Shown piece after piece: positions 7,062-15,458 of a stretch of 50,440 nucleotides of DNA. Origin of the DNA: an uncultured Polaribacter sp. Lineage in GTDB: Bacteria; Bacteroidota; Bacteroidia; Flavobacteriales; Flavobacteriaceae. The position numbers and the translations under genes are program-made. The stretch spans positions 1-50,440 of the forward strand of contig CAJWAC010000009.1 of the NCBI GenBank assembly GCA_913020555.1, read 5' to 3'. Below the pieces are notes generated by a model. That model ran no database searches and was not told the origin of the DNA. It saw only the letters and a list, made by a program, of their open reading frames with translations. Numbering within the stretch: the stretch's first letter is position 1; each line of letters opens with the position of its first letter.

Positions 7062-8183
7062 TTACATATTAAGCCATTGCTTAAATTCTGCTGCCTTATT
7101 CTTACTAATAATAATTTCTTCAGATGTTTTAGACTGTAAAACTATTTTTAATTGGCTATTGCCATATTTTATAATTTTATCAATAGCCGTGATACTGATA
7201 ATAAATTGCCTGTTAGCCCTAAAAAATAAAGTTGAATTTAAATTGGTGTACATATCATCTAAACTCATATTTGTTGTAGACCTTTTACCATCAAAACAAA
7301 CTACATAAGTTATGGTATTTTCCGTATGTACAAATGCAATATCTTTAATTGCAATTGGTACTAACTCATTTCTTACATAAGTTAAAATACGCTCCTTTTC
7401 TTTGTCCTTTTCTTTGTCTTTTTCTTTATCTTTTTCTTTACTAGAGTTAATTTCTGATGAGGATACAATTGGGCTTAAAGTCACTTTTTCTTTATAAGAA
7501 ACTAAATCTGTATTTAATTTAGATAGGTTTACAACTTCTGATGTTAAAGAAGAATTTTTTAACTCCAATTGTTTTTCATAAGCACTTCCAATAATTCTTA
7601 CAGCAACAAAAGAGAGTACAATCACCAAAATCCCCATTATTAAAAAAATTAAATAGAAATTACTTTTTAAAGCACTCATTTGATTTTTAATTCTATTCAC
7701 ATTAACGTTGGCAGCAACTATTAAATCTGACTTTTTTACAGGAGAAATATGAATAATTTCATAAGTTGAGACATTTTTGTTACGAATTAATAAATCGTAC
7801 AAATTTTCTGAATTATTTTTTTCCTTTAAGGAAGTTAATAACACCTCATCAGATTTTACAATTTGCCCCAACTTAGTTTTATCAGGATTCGCAACCTCTT
7901 TACCACTCCAATTAAACACACTAATAAACCAACTATCTGAATTAGAATCTTCAATAATCTTTTGAATATTGATTAGTATATCCTCTTTTTGAATTCCTGA
8001 TAATAATTGAAAATCAATAAGTTTTGCTACTTCTTTAGCTTCTCTTTTACTAGACTCTACTTGAACTTCTATAAGTTGATTGGCACTCACTTTTATAAAG
8101 TATTTTGATGCAATTAAAGCAACTAAAAGAAAAATAGCTGCAATAGATAAGAATGTTAAAAAATAAAGCTTGTCTTTTTTCAT
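7062..8183 (-). CDS. Membrane-bound sensor with LytTR DNA-binding domain
   Basis: A 373-residue one-component regulator. Membrane helices at about 7-29 and 176-198 enclose an extracytoplasmic sensor region of some 145 residues that resembles a Cache-type domain. A short coiled-coil stretch (about 200-225) and a lysine/glutamate repeat (249-264) lead to a C-terminal LytTR domain (about 266-373; FFRANRQFIISITAIDKI is typical). It should sense a signal outside the inner membrane and regulate transcription directly. It lies between the two paralogous cassettes, on the same strand as the left one and divergent from the right one, so both are its likely targets. No kinase or receiver domain is present. 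Confidence 0.85.
   Translation of the reverse strand: MKKDKLYFLTFLSIAAIFLLVALIASKYFIKVSANQLIEVQVESSKREAKEVAKLIDFQLLSGIQKEDILINIQKIIEDSNSDSWFISVFNWSGKEVANPDKTKLGQIVKSDEVLLTSLKEKNNSENLYDLLIRNKNVSTYEIIHISPVKKSDLIVAANVNVNRIKNQMSALKSNFYLIFLIMGILVIVLSFVAVRIIGSAYEKQLELKNSSLTSEVVNLSKLNTDLVSYKEKVTLSPIVSSSEINSSKEKDKEKDKEKDKEKERILTYVRNELVPIAIKDIAFVHTENTITYVVCFDGKRSTTNMSLDDMYTNLNSTLFFRANRQFIISITAIDKIIKYGNSQLKIVLQSKTSEEIIISKNKAAEFKQWLNM
7392..7439 (-). repeat. In-frame 12-base repeat encoding (KEKD)n in the LytTR regulator
   Basis: About four tandem 12-base units encode KEKD-KEKD-KEKD-KEKE at residues 249-264, between the coiled coil and the LytTR domain. Since units are multiples of three, slippage would change linker length without breaking the frame. 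The repeat is seen directly; length variation between strains is only a possibility. Confidence 0.8.
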
Positions 8184-8249
8184 TTGGTTATTAAAAAGTG
8201 AAATATACTACTATTCTTATCCTTTTGACAAAAAATATTCCTCTTTAAA

Positions 8250-8265
8250 CTATTTTTTCCCCTTT
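8250..8265 (+). promoter_or_regulatory. Shared motif upstream of the right cassette, possible LytTR site
   Basis: CTATTTTTTCCCCTTT at 8250-8265 differs at one base from the 16-mer upstream of the left cassette (- strand, 7005-7020) and has the same orientation relative to the genes it precedes. A weaker partner, TTCCTCTTT at 8238-8246, lies 19 rather than 21 bases from the matching TTCCCCTTT. The site lies in the 130-base region between the divergent LytTR gene (start 8183) and the OB-fold gene (start 8314), so it could also serve autoregulation. Confidence 0.45.
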
Positions 8266-8313
8266 CCGTAAGTTTCATTTTTAAAAAACAAGTTTTTTCA
8301 TTTTCTTTACTTT

Positions 8314-8751
8314 ATGAAAACTAAAAACAAGTTTTTTTTTATTACCGTGCTATTCTTGATTACGATTAATAGTTACTTTTATTTGAAACCTTACTTTTTA
8401 ACACCAGTAAATAATGTAATAAATGTTGATGCAGAACATCGTTTGACAGCAAATGAACTGGTAAGTAATTTTAATAATGATGAAGCAATATCTAAAAAAC
8501 GATATTCAGGAAAAGTGGTTGAAATTTCTGGCATTATCAAAGAAATTAATTTTTTAAATGATAGAACCACAATAATTTTAAAAAGTGATTCCGAAAATTT
8601 TGGTGTAATTTGCGATATAAATCCGAACCAAAAAGAAAACATAAATCAATTGAAACAAAATCAAAACATCACTGTAAAAGGTATTTGCAAGGGCTTTTTA
8701 AAGGATGTAATTTTATTAAATTGTAATTTCACCTTATCAACAGATGAATAA
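8314..8751 (+). CDS. Membrane-anchored OB-fold (tRNA_anti-like) protein, right cassette copy
   Basis: A 145-residue paralogue of the product at 6144-6560: an N-terminal membrane segment (about 7-25), then an exported OB-like domain ending in ITVKGICKGFLKDVILL. Both copies also share the LxxNFNNDEA / LDEFSKDETA region near residues 50-60. It is the first gene of the right cassette and overlaps the next gene by 8 bases, while the left cassette has small gaps instead. The ATG at 8314 is the only reasonable start. Function unknown. Confidence 0.72.
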   Translation: MKTKNKFFFITVLFLITINSYFYLKPYFLTPVNNVINVDAEHRLTANELVSNFNNDEAISKKRYSGKVVEISGIIKEINFLNDRTTIILKSDSENFGVICDINPNQKENINQLKQNQNITVKGICKGFLKDVILLNCNFTLSTDE

Positions 8752-9292
8752 ATTTTTACCACTCTTTATTTTAGTTTTATTTTTTGTAGATTTTAAGAGC
8801 AAACAAAGTCAATTTATTGCTAGACAGGGTCAAATAACTTTCTTTTCATACACTTCTGTTGAAAATATTGAAGCTAAAAACAATCAAGTTTTGAGTATTT
8901 TAGATGTAGAAAAACAAGAAATTGCTATTAGCATGTTAATGCGAGCCTTTATATTTAAAAAGGATTTAATGTACGAACATTTTAATGAAAGTTATATTGA
9001 ATCTGATATTTATCCTAAGGCAAGTTTTGAGGGAAAAATCATTGATTTTGATTCAAAAGAGATAGATACTCAGACAAAAATTATTAGAGGTAAACTCAGT
9101 ATTCACGGAATTACAAAAGAAATAGACATTAAAGCATCAATAAATAATGAGGATGGAAATTATGTGATTTCTGGTGAATTTGAAGTTTCAGTAAAAGATT
9201 TTCAAATTAAAATTCCACCTATTTTATCCAGTAATATCGCCAAAACTATTTCTGTGAAATTTCTATTCCAATATCAACCCTATGAAGACTAA
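8744..9292 (+). CDS. YceI family protein, right cassette copy
   Basis: A 182-residue YceI-like protein with a short hydrophobic N-terminal export signal (about 1-18). The family pattern is seen in HFNESYIESDIYPKASF and IRGKLSIHGITKEIDI, nearly the same as in the left copy (5580-6125), and both start their mature part with similar FIARQGQITFFS / YLTKSGAINFYS sequences. Family knowledge suggests binding of an isoprenoid-like lipid in the periplasm. Its start overlaps the end of the OB-fold gene and its end overlaps the DUF5777 start by 11 bases, indicating strict co-expression. Confidence 0.85.
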   Translation: MNKFLPLFILVLFFVDFKSKQSQFIARQGQITFFSYTSVENIEAKNNQVLSILDVEKQEIAISMLMRAFIFKKDLMYEHFNESYIESDIYPKASFEGKIIDFDSKEIDTQTKIIRGKLSIHGITKEIDIKASINNEDGNYVISGEFEVSVKDFQIKIPPILSSNIAKTISVKFLFQYQPYED

Positions 9293-10193
9293 AATTAAAT
9301 CTCTACTTTTTATTTCATTTTTCACGGTAGCAACCTCTTTTTTAAATGCGCAAAGCTTATTAAGTAAATTGGATAGTGAATTCCCGGACAAACCAGTTTA
9401 CGAAATCGCTACTTTTAAAACCACTAGAATTGGCCTAGGACATTCTATTGAAGTACGTAAAAAGGGAGCGCTAGAAATTTCTTTATACAATAGGTATTGG
9501 AATATTCCAGATTTTAAAGGACAACGTTTTCTGGCGGACGTGGTAAGCACACGCTATGGTTTAGATTATGCTTTTTCAGACAATTTTACTTTGGGTTTAG
9601 GGTATACTAATCATGACAAAATTTTCGATGGATTTATGAAGTATAAGCTTTTTAAACAGAAAAGAGGCTCAAAAAAAACACCTTTTAGTATCACTTTATT
9701 ACAAACCATTTCTCAAAGAAAATCAGAAAATACTACTGGTGATGTATATAAAGAAACTACATCTTCAATCAATAAATATGCGTTTACGAGTCAAATTCTA
9801 ATAGCCAGAAAAATTAATACAGAATTATCTTTACAAGTAGCTCCAACATTTATTCATAGAGAAAAAGATCCGTTAAAAGAGAATCCAAATAATCAATTTG
9901 CAATAGCCTTTGGTGGCCGGCATAAAATTGGCAAACATGCTTCTGTTGTATCAGAATATTTTTACGTGGCAAATCCTCTGAAATCAATTGAAACCTTTAA
10001 TACATTTATGGTAGGTGTAAATTGGGAATTGAGCCATTTACTTTTACAATTTCATATGACTAATGCGCGAAATTTTGTAGAAGACACATTTATTGCACAA
10101 ACTACTAATAACTTTAATGCAAAAGATGGCAATTTTCATTTTGGATTTAATGCAACTTGGGTTTTACAAACCAAAAAGAAAAAATTAGATTAA
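9282..10193 (+). CDS. DUF5777 family beta-barrel protein, right cassette copy
   Basis: A 303-residue exported protein, paralogous to 4699-5568. It has a signal peptide ending at about FLNAQ (residue 24), the shared HSIEVRKKGALE and DNFTLGLGY segments, and alternating strands suggesting an outer-membrane barrel. It ends in a lysine-rich tail (QTKKKKLD) rather than in the aromatic residue seen at the end of the left copy, so the barrel strand that BAM would recognise is followed by a short extension. Last gene of the right cassette, followed by a bidirectional terminator. Confidence 0.8.
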   Translation: MKTKIKSLLFISFFTVATSFLNAQSLLSKLDSEFPDKPVYEIATFKTTRIGLGHSIEVRKKGALEISLYNRYWNIPDFKGQRFLADVVSTRYGLDYAFSDNFTLGLGYTNHDKIFDGFMKYKLFKQKRGSKKTPFSITLLQTISQRKSENTTGDVYKETTSSINKYAFTSQILIARKINTELSLQVAPTFIHREKDPLKENPNNQFAIAFGGRHKIGKHASVVSEYFYVANPLKSIETFNTFMVGVNWELSHLLLQFHMTNARNFVEDTFIAQTTNNFNAKDGNFHFGFNATWVLQTKKKKLD

Positions 10194-10236
10194 AAATATT
10201 TATAAGATTCGTCTAAAAAAAAATTAAATGAAAAAA

Positions 10237-10260
10237 GCTCAAGAAATTAAATTCTTGAGC
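10237..10260. terminator. Bidirectional intrinsic terminator between the right cassette and typA
   Basis: A perfect 9-base stem, GCTCAAGAA (10237-10245) with TTCTTGAGC (10252-10260), and a 6-base loop. Six A residues precede it and a T-rich stretch follows, so it can end transcription from both of the convergent genes around it. Confidence 0.85.
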
Positions 10261-10308
10261 TTCAATAATTTTATTTTGATTCCTAAATAAAATGGAATTA
10301 TTAACTAA

Positions 10309-12081
10309 TTATGGTCTAAAAGAAATTTTACGCATACGTAAACTTGCAGGAGTAACTTCAAGGTATTCATCTACTTTGATATATTCCATATTTTCTTCTA
10401 AAGAAAAATCTACTTTTGGTGCAATTTTCATAGCATCATCTGTACCAGATTTACGCATATTTGTTAATTGCTTTCCTTTAATTAAGTTAACAGCTAAATC
10501 TGAATCTTTACTATTTTCTCCAATTACTTGACCAATATAAATTTCTTGATTAATATCGATGAAAAAACGTCCTCTATCTTGTAAACGATTCAATGCATAA
10601 GCTGTTGCTTTACCTGCTGCAGACGAAACAATAGCACCTTTAATATCTTCTGTAAAATCTCCTTTATAAGGTCCATATTCAGAAAAACGATGATTGATAA
10701 TTGCTGTACCAGCTGTTGCAGTTAAAATTCTATTTCTTAAACCAATTAATCCTCTAGAAGGGATTGTAAATTCCAAATGTTGTAAATCTCCTTTTGGCTC
10801 CATAATTAATAAATCTCCTTTTCTAAGAGATACTAAATTAATTGCTTTAGAAGCCATATCTTCTGGCACATCAATAGACAATGTTTCCATTGGTTCATGT
10901 TTCTTACCATCAATTTCTTTAATGATTACTTGTGGTCTTCCCACTTGTAACTCATACCCTTCTCTACGCATTGTTTCAATCAACACGGATAAATGCAAAA
11001 CTCCACGTCCAAAGACGTTAAATTTATCCTCGCTATCAGTGGTCTCTACTTTTAATGCTAAGTTTTTCTCTAGTTCTTTAAATAAACGATCTCTTAAGTG
11101 ACGAGATGTTACAAATTTACCTTCTTTACCAAAGAAAGGAGAGTTGTTAATTGTAAACAACATACTCATTGTAGGTTGATCAATTTCTGTTCTTGGTAGC
11201 GCTTCTGGATTTTCTAAATCTGCAATTGTATCACCAATCTCAAATCCTTCAATACCTGTAATAGCACAGATATCTCCGCAAGGTACAGAGTCTACTTTTA
11301 CTTTACCCATTCCTTCAAAAACATGCAATTCTTTAATTCTAACCTTTTTAGTAGAACCATCAGCTTTACATAACATATAATCTTTACCTGCAACTAAATC
11401 TCCTCTAAAAATACGTCCAATAGCAATTCTACCTGTAAAAGAAGAAAAATCTAAAGAAGTAATTTGCATTTGAGGTGTACCTTCATTGTATTTAGTTTCT
11501 GGAATAGATTCTAAAACTGCATCTAATAATGGTACAATATTATCAGTTTCGTTTTTCCAATCTGTAGACATCCAATTATTCTTTGCAGAACCATAAACAG
11601 TTGCAAAGTCTAATTGTTCTTCTGTAGCTTCTAATGCAAACATTAAATCAAAAACTTTCTCATGAACTAAATCAGGTGTACAATTTTCTTTATCTACTTT
11701 ATTTACAACAACAATTGGTGTTAACCCTAGTTCTAACGCCTTACCTAATACAAAACGTGTTTGTGGCATTGGTCCTTCAAAAGCATCAACTAGTAATAAA
11801 ACACCATCAGCCATTTTTAAAACACGCTCTACTTCTCCACCAAAATCGGCGTGACCAGGAGTATCAATTACATTGATTTTTGTGTTTTTATAATTCACAG
11901 AAACGTTTTTAGAAAGAATGGTAATTCCTCTTTCACGTTCTAAATCATTATTATCTAGCAATAAATCTTTACGTTCTTTTCTGTCGTCTAAAATTTTAGC
12001 TTGATCTATAATTTTATCTACTAAAGTTGTTTTTCCGTGATCAACGTGCGCAATAATTGCGATGTTTCTAATTGGTTGCAT
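10309..12081 (-). CDS. typA: Ribosome-associated GTPase TypA/BipA
   Basis: A translational GTPase of 590 residues, close to the usual length, that binds the ribosome at the EF-G site and helps 50S assembly and growth under stress or cold. The G domain shows G1 [10 protein letters not shown] (about 11-20), the switch region RERGITI, G3 [11 protein letters not shown] and G4 NKVDKE. The order of the remaining domains is the standard one: beta barrel, EF-G III- and V-like domains, and the TypA-specific C-terminal domain with [11 protein letters not shown]. It is transcribed alone, with a clear -7 element 23-30 bases upstream of its ATG and a terminator shared with the facing cassette. Confidence 0.97.
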   Translation of the reverse strand: MQPIRNIAIIAHVDHGKTTLVDKIIDQAKILDDRKERKDLLLDNNDLERERGITILSKNVSVNYKNTKINVIDTPGHADFGGEVERVLKMADGVLLLVDAFEGPMPQTRFVLGKALELGLTPIVVVNKVDKENCTPDLVHEKVFDLMFALEATEEQLDFATVYGSAKNNWMSTDWKNETDNIVPLLDAVLESIPETKYNEGTPQMQITSLDFSSFTGRIAIGRIFRGDLVAGKDYMLCKADGSTKKVRIKELHVFEGMGKVKVDSVPCGDICAITGIEGFEIGDTIADLENPEALPRTEIDQPTMSMLFTINNSPFFGKEGKFVTSRHLRDRLFKELEKNLALKVETTDSEDKFNVFGRGVLHLSVLIETMRREGYELQVGRPQVIIKEIDGKKHEPMETLSIDVPEDMASKAINLVSLRKGDLLIMEPKGDLQHLEFTIPSRGLIGLRNRILTATAGTAIINHRFSEYGPYKGDFTEDIKGAIVSSAAGKATAYALNRLQDRGRFFIDINQEIYIGQVIGENSKDSDLAVNLIKGKQLTNMRKSGTDDAMKIAPKVDFSLEENMEYIKVDEYLEVTPASLRMRKISFRP

Positions 12082-12103
12082 TTGTACTTTCTTAAATTTC
12101 GTG

Positions 12104-12111
12104 CAAAAGTA
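12104..12111 (-). promoter_or_regulatory. -7 element of the typA promoter
   Basis: TACTTTTG on the - strand is a full match to TAnnTTTG and lies about 23 bases upstream of the typA ATG. The rest of the 238-base gap (12082-12319) is AT-rich; I see no gene or strong hairpin in it. Confidence 0.6.
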
Positions 12112-12319
12112 GTTGTTTCTGAGTGAATTATTCAGATTATAACAAATTATTTTTAGATTGAATCAAATGCTCATTATTTGGAAGTTATTCATTCTCATAT
12201 ATCCTAAAACAGGTAATTGTATACATTATAAGTATGTCTTGATTCCTAAAGCATCAATTTAAACATGTTTAGAGAATGATAAATAGTGCATCAACAATAA
12301 TTCGAATAGTACCAATAAC

Positions 12320-12601
12320 TTAAATATCATCTCTAAAAGAGGAAGGTAAAATATCTGGAATTAATTTAATTAAAAGAGGTAAAAGTAAGGCCCCACCTGG
12401 AAGTAAGAAAACCGCTAATGCAGGTATAGATTTACAAATATCTAGCAACTGAACTTTTATTTTTTGTTTTTCAATAGCTGATAATTCTGAGTTTATAGAT
12501 TTTTTGATTAAATATATTGCTTCCTTACTTTGAAATAATTCTTGCCTTAATCTCATTTTATTTTTATGCAACAATACTTTTATTTCTTCTACAGCTTGCA
12601 T
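12320..12601 (-). CDS. Small LETM1-like domain protein
   Basis: A 93-residue protein. The first 55 residues are charged and helical; the second part, with SIPALAVFLLPGGALLLPLL and then IPDILPSSF, matches the core of the LETM1 family (the hydrophobic helix followed by the 'P-xx-LPSxF' element). Mitochondrial LETM1 is an inner-membrane protein involved in ion exchange and ribosome binding; short bacterial relatives have no settled function. The ATG shares a base with the TAA of the proline dehydrogenase gene upstream, so the two are translationally coupled. Family assignment rests on my recognition of the hydrophobic core. Confidence 0.6.
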   Translation of the reverse strand: MQAVEEIKVLLHKNKMRLRQELFQSKEAIYLIKKSINSELSAIEKQKIKVQLLDICKSIPALAVFLLPGGALLLPLLIKLIPDILPSSFRDDI

Positions 12602-13764
12602 TACAATTTTCTACGTTTTCGTTCAGTTTTCAGCAAATTTAATTCTCTACTGGTTTGTCCCGCTACAGAAGTGTTTTCTTCGGCACGTCTTATTAAATAA
12701 GGCATTACATCTCTTACAGGACCAAAAGGTAAATATTTTGCAACATTATATCCTTGATTTGCTAAATTGTAGCTTATGTGATCACTCATCCCAAATAATT
12801 GGCCAAACCATAAGCGATTATCATTCTCTTGAACACCTCTTTTTTTAGCTAATTCCATTGCTAAATAAGAGCTTTCTTCATTATGAGTACCTACAAAAAT
12901 TGCCATTTTTGGGTGTTCCATCATATACTCAACAGCTGTATCGTAATTTAAGTCAGTCGCTTTTTTATTTTTACAAATTGGTGAAGGATATCCTTTTTCT
13001 AATGCTCTTTCTCGCTCTTTTTCCATGTAAGCTCCCCTAACCACTTTCATTCCAATATGGAATTCTTTTTTTTGTGCTCGTTGATGTAAACCTTTTAAAT
13101 AGTCCATTCTATCATGTCTATACATTTGTAAAGTATTAAACACAATGGCTTTGTCCTTATTGTATTTCTCCATTAAGGTTTCAATTAAGTCATCAGCTGC
13201 CTTTTGCATCCAGCTCTCTTCTCCATCAATTAACAAAGGAACATCATTTTGATGTGCAACTTTACAAACTTTATCAAAACGAGCTACTACTCTATCCCAT
13301 TCCTCTTGCTCATCAGTATTTAAGGTTTTTCCTTCTGATATTTTTTGATACAAAGCAAATCGTCCAAATCCTGTTGGTTTAAAAACAGCATATGGTATGG
13401 ATTCTTTCTCTTTACAAAAATTAATAATTCTTAAAATTTTTTCTAAAGCTCCGTCAAAACTTTCTTCTTCTTCTTTTCCCTCTACAGAATAATCTAAAAC
13501 ACTATGTACTTTTCCATTAGCATACATATTATCAATAATTGGTAAGCAGTCATCTTCAGTTACGCCTCCACAAAAATGATCAAAGACAGTAGAACGAATT
13601 AAACCTTCAATTGGCAAATGTGCTTTTAAAGCAAAATTTGTTACTGCACTTCCAATTCTTACCATTGGCTGATTTTGTATCATTCTAAACAAAAAATAAG
13701 CTCTTTCCAGTTGTGAATCAGATTTTAAGCCAAATGCAACCTCTGTATTATCAAAAAGTTTCAT
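12601..13764 (-). CDS. Proline dehydrogenase family protein
   Basis: A 387-residue FAD-dependent proline dehydrogenase (the PutA PRODH barrel as a stand-alone enzyme), oxidising proline to pyrroline-5-carboxylate and passing electrons to the membrane quinone pool. Diagnostic segments are VFKPTGFGRF, LLIDGEESWMQ, MKVVRGAYMEKER, VGTHNEES, GQLFGMSDHIS and KYLPFGPVRDVMPYLIRRAEEN. The ATG at 13764 is chosen because a -7 element lies just upstream (13786-13793) and the open frame further left, to 13932, would overlap aroB and has no family similarity. The last codon region overlaps the LETM1-like gene. Confidence 0.92.
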   Translation of the reverse strand: MKLFDNTEVAFGLKSDSQLERAYFLFRMIQNQPMVRIGSAVTNFALKAHLPIEGLIRSTVFDHFCGGVTEDDCLPIIDNMYANGKVHSVLDYSVEGKEEEESFDGALEKILRIINFCKEKESIPYAVFKPTGFGRFALYQKISEGKTLNTDEQEEWDRVVARFDKVCKVAHQNDVPLLIDGEESWMQKAADDLIETLMEKYNKDKAIVFNTLQMYRHDRMDYLKGLHQRAQKKEFHIGMKVVRGAYMEKERERALEKGYPSPICKNKKATDLNYDTAVEYMMEHPKMAIFVGTHNEESSYLAMELAKKRGVQENDNRLWFGQLFGMSDHISYNLANQGYNVAKYLPFGPVRDVMPYLIRRAEENTSVAGQTSRELNLLKTERKRRKL

Positions 13765-13785
13765 ACTATATCGATTTAGTGGATA

Positions 13786-13793
13786 CAAATATA
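13786..13793 (-). promoter_or_regulatory. -7 element of the proline dehydrogenase promoter
   Basis: TATATTTG on the - strand matches TAnnTTTG fully and lies 22 bases upstream of the chosen ATG (13764). This supports that start over longer open-frame variants. Confidence 0.6.
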
Positions 13794-13854
13794 CTATATG
13801 AATAGTAATAATTATAGAATTTCTATTTAATTTGCAATCAGAATTATAACATAA

Positions 13855-14913
13855 ATGAAAACTATTCAAGCCGCATCTTATCCTGTACATTTTGATAAAG
13901 AAAGTTATTTCGCACTTTCTGATTTGATACAAACTAATAACTATTCTATCATCTTTATTTTAGTTGATGAAAATACGTTAGAACATTGTTATCCAAGATT
14001 TATTCAAAATTTAAAAACAGATAAACTAATTGAAGTTATTGAAATTGAATCTGGAGAAATTAATAAAAATCTAGAAACGTGTATTGGGGTTTGGAATGCC
14101 ATCACAGAATTAGGTGGAGACCGAAAAAGTATCTTAATCACATTGGGAGGTGGAGTTATTACTGATTTAGGTGGTTTTGTAGCTTCTTGTTTTAAGCGTG
14201 GAATTGATTTTGTAAATATACCTACTACGTTACTTTCTATGGTTGATGCTTCCGTTGGTGGAAAAACTGGTGTGGATTTGGGTGTTTTAAAAAACCAAAT
14301 CGGATTATTTGCAAATCCGAAAATGGTAATTGTTGATGATACATATTTATCTACTCTTTCTCAAAGAGAAATTAAATCTGGAACTGCCGAAATCATAAAA
14401 TATGGATTGATTTATGACATCAAACTATTCAACCAAATTAAAGACAATAAATTTTTAGATATAAGCAGTTTAATTTTTAGATCTGTAGAAATAAAAAACG
14501 AAGTAGTTTTAAAAGATCCAAAAGAAAAACACTTACGTAAAATTTTAAATTTTGGACATACTTTGGGTCATGCAATTGAGTCTTTTTATTTGGAATCTGA
14601 AGATAAAGAGAACTTAACACATGGAGAAGCTATTGCTATTGGTATGGTTTGCGAATGTTATATGGCCTCTAAATTATTAGAATTTCCAATTGAAAAAGTG
14701 AATGCTGTTAAAGATGTAATTACATCAATTTATAATAAAACAAATTTACTTAAAAAAGATTTTCAATCGATACTTAGTTTATTAAAACACGATAAAAAAA
14801 ACGTAAATGGGCAGATAAATTTTGTTCTCTTAAATGATTATGAGAATTTTAGAATCGACTGTAAAGTTCCTGAAAATTTGATTTTGGAAAGTATGGACTA
14901 TTATAATAAATAG
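13855..14913 (+). CDS. aroB: 3-dehydroquinate synthase
   Basis: AroB converts DAHP to 3-dehydroquinate, the second step of the shikimate pathway, using NAD+ and a divalent metal. The 352-residue protein has the NAD-binding GGGVITDLGGFVAS (about 98-111), the signature PTTLLSMVDASVGGKTGVD (about 123-141), the substrate-binding KNQIG, and metal ligands in SGTAEIIKYG, NFGHTLGHAIE and THGEAIAIGM. It starts 90 bases from the divergent proline dehydrogenase gene and ends before a terminator shared with the facing cold-shock gene. Confidence 0.97.
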   Translation: MKTIQAASYPVHFDKESYFALSDLIQTNNYSIIFILVDENTLEHCYPRFIQNLKTDKLIEVIEIESGEINKNLETCIGVWNAITELGGDRKSILITLGGGVITDLGGFVASCFKRGIDFVNIPTTLLSMVDASVGGKTGVDLGVLKNQIGLFANPKMVIVDDTYLSTLSQREIKSGTAEIIKYGLIYDIKLFNQIKDNKFLDISSLIFRSVEIKNEVVLKDPKEKHLRKILNFGHTLGHAIESFYLESEDKENLTHGEAIAIGMVCECYMASKLLEFPIEKVNAVKDVITSIYNKTNLLKKDFQSILSLLKHDKKNVNGQINFVLLNDYENFRIDCKVPENLILESMDYYNK

Positions 14914-14950
14914 GCCTTTTTTTCGTAATCTTCTTCTATCAAAAAATTAA

Positions 14951-14982
14951 AAATTCCTATTATTCAAAAATAATAGGAATTT
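14951..14982. terminator. Bidirectional hairpin between aroB and the cold-shock-domain gene
   Basis: A perfect 12-base stem, AAATTCCTATTA (14951-14962) with TAATAGGAATTT (14971-14982), and an 8-base loop. It lies between two convergent genes and has A/T-rich flanks, consistent with termination in both directions. Confidence 0.75.
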
Positions 14983-15005
14983 ATATTGAGAGAAATATTA
15001 CCTCT

Positions 15006-15458
15006 TTATATCTTTTTAACTTTTACTGCATTCATACCACGCATTCCCTTTTCTAGTTCAAATGATACCTTATCATTTTCTGCAATAGTATCAATTAAAC
15101 CACTTACGTGCGTAAAATATTTTTCGCCGTTGTCTGAATCAATGATAAATCCAAATCCTTTTGATGTATCAAAAAAGTTTACTTTACCTTTTCTTACCGG
15201 ATCTTCTTCAGGTAAATCTTCTTTCTTTGTTGTAGAAATTTGAATATCTTCCAATTCATATTCTACTTTTAATTCTGGATCTGGAGGTGTATCTGTCAAG
15301 TTTCCATTATGATCTACGTAAGCAAACTGAATTCCAGTTGACCCACCCTCTTCTTTAGCAGCCTTTCTAGCTTCCATTTTTTTACGCTTATCTTGACGCT
15401 TTTTTAAACGTTTCTTTTCTTTTTCACTTTTACTAAATGTTTGTTGCGATTTTGCCAT
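15006..15458 (-). CDS. Cold-shock-domain protein with a basic N-terminal extension
   Basis: A 150-residue RNA-binding protein. The C-terminal 65 residues form a cold-shock domain with RNP1-like KGFGFI and RNP2-like YFTHVSGL. The first 40 residues are very rich in Lys, Arg and Glu (EKEKKRLKKRQDKRKKMEAR), a charged helix likely to add RNA or ribosome contact, and an acidic linker (about 75-90) joins the two. Classical CspA proteins are only about 70 residues. Such extended forms are common in Flavobacteriia and may act as RNA chaperones; the exact role is unknown. Confidence 0.88.
   Translation of the reverse strand: MAKSQQTFSKSEKEKKRLKKRQDKRKKMEARKAAKEEGGSTGIQFAYVDHNGNLTDTPPDPELKVEYELEDIQISTTKKEDLPEEDPVRKGKVNFFDTSKGFGFIIDSDNGEKYFTHVSGLIDTIAENDKVSFELEKGMRGMNAVKVKKI

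Noticed and set aside
7392-7439. CRISPR-like or intergenic tandem repeat
   Set aside because: It is a coding microsatellite within the regulator gene, without spacers.
8238-8265. Canonical LytTR repeat pair with 21-base spacing upstream of the right cassette
   Set aside because: The second copy is imperfect (TTCCTCTTT) and 19, not 21, bases away, so only the single shared 16-mer is claimed.
12147-12166. TTTAGATTGAATCAAA near the LETM1-like/typA gap as another iron-type operator
   Set aside because: Only one half matches the TTTAGATT half-site, there is no dyad comparable to the DUF4856 sites, and neighbours have no link with iron.
13765-13932. N-terminal extension of proline dehydrogenase
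   Set aside because: The added residues have no family match, overlap aroB, and lie upstream of the likely -7 element at 13786-13793.
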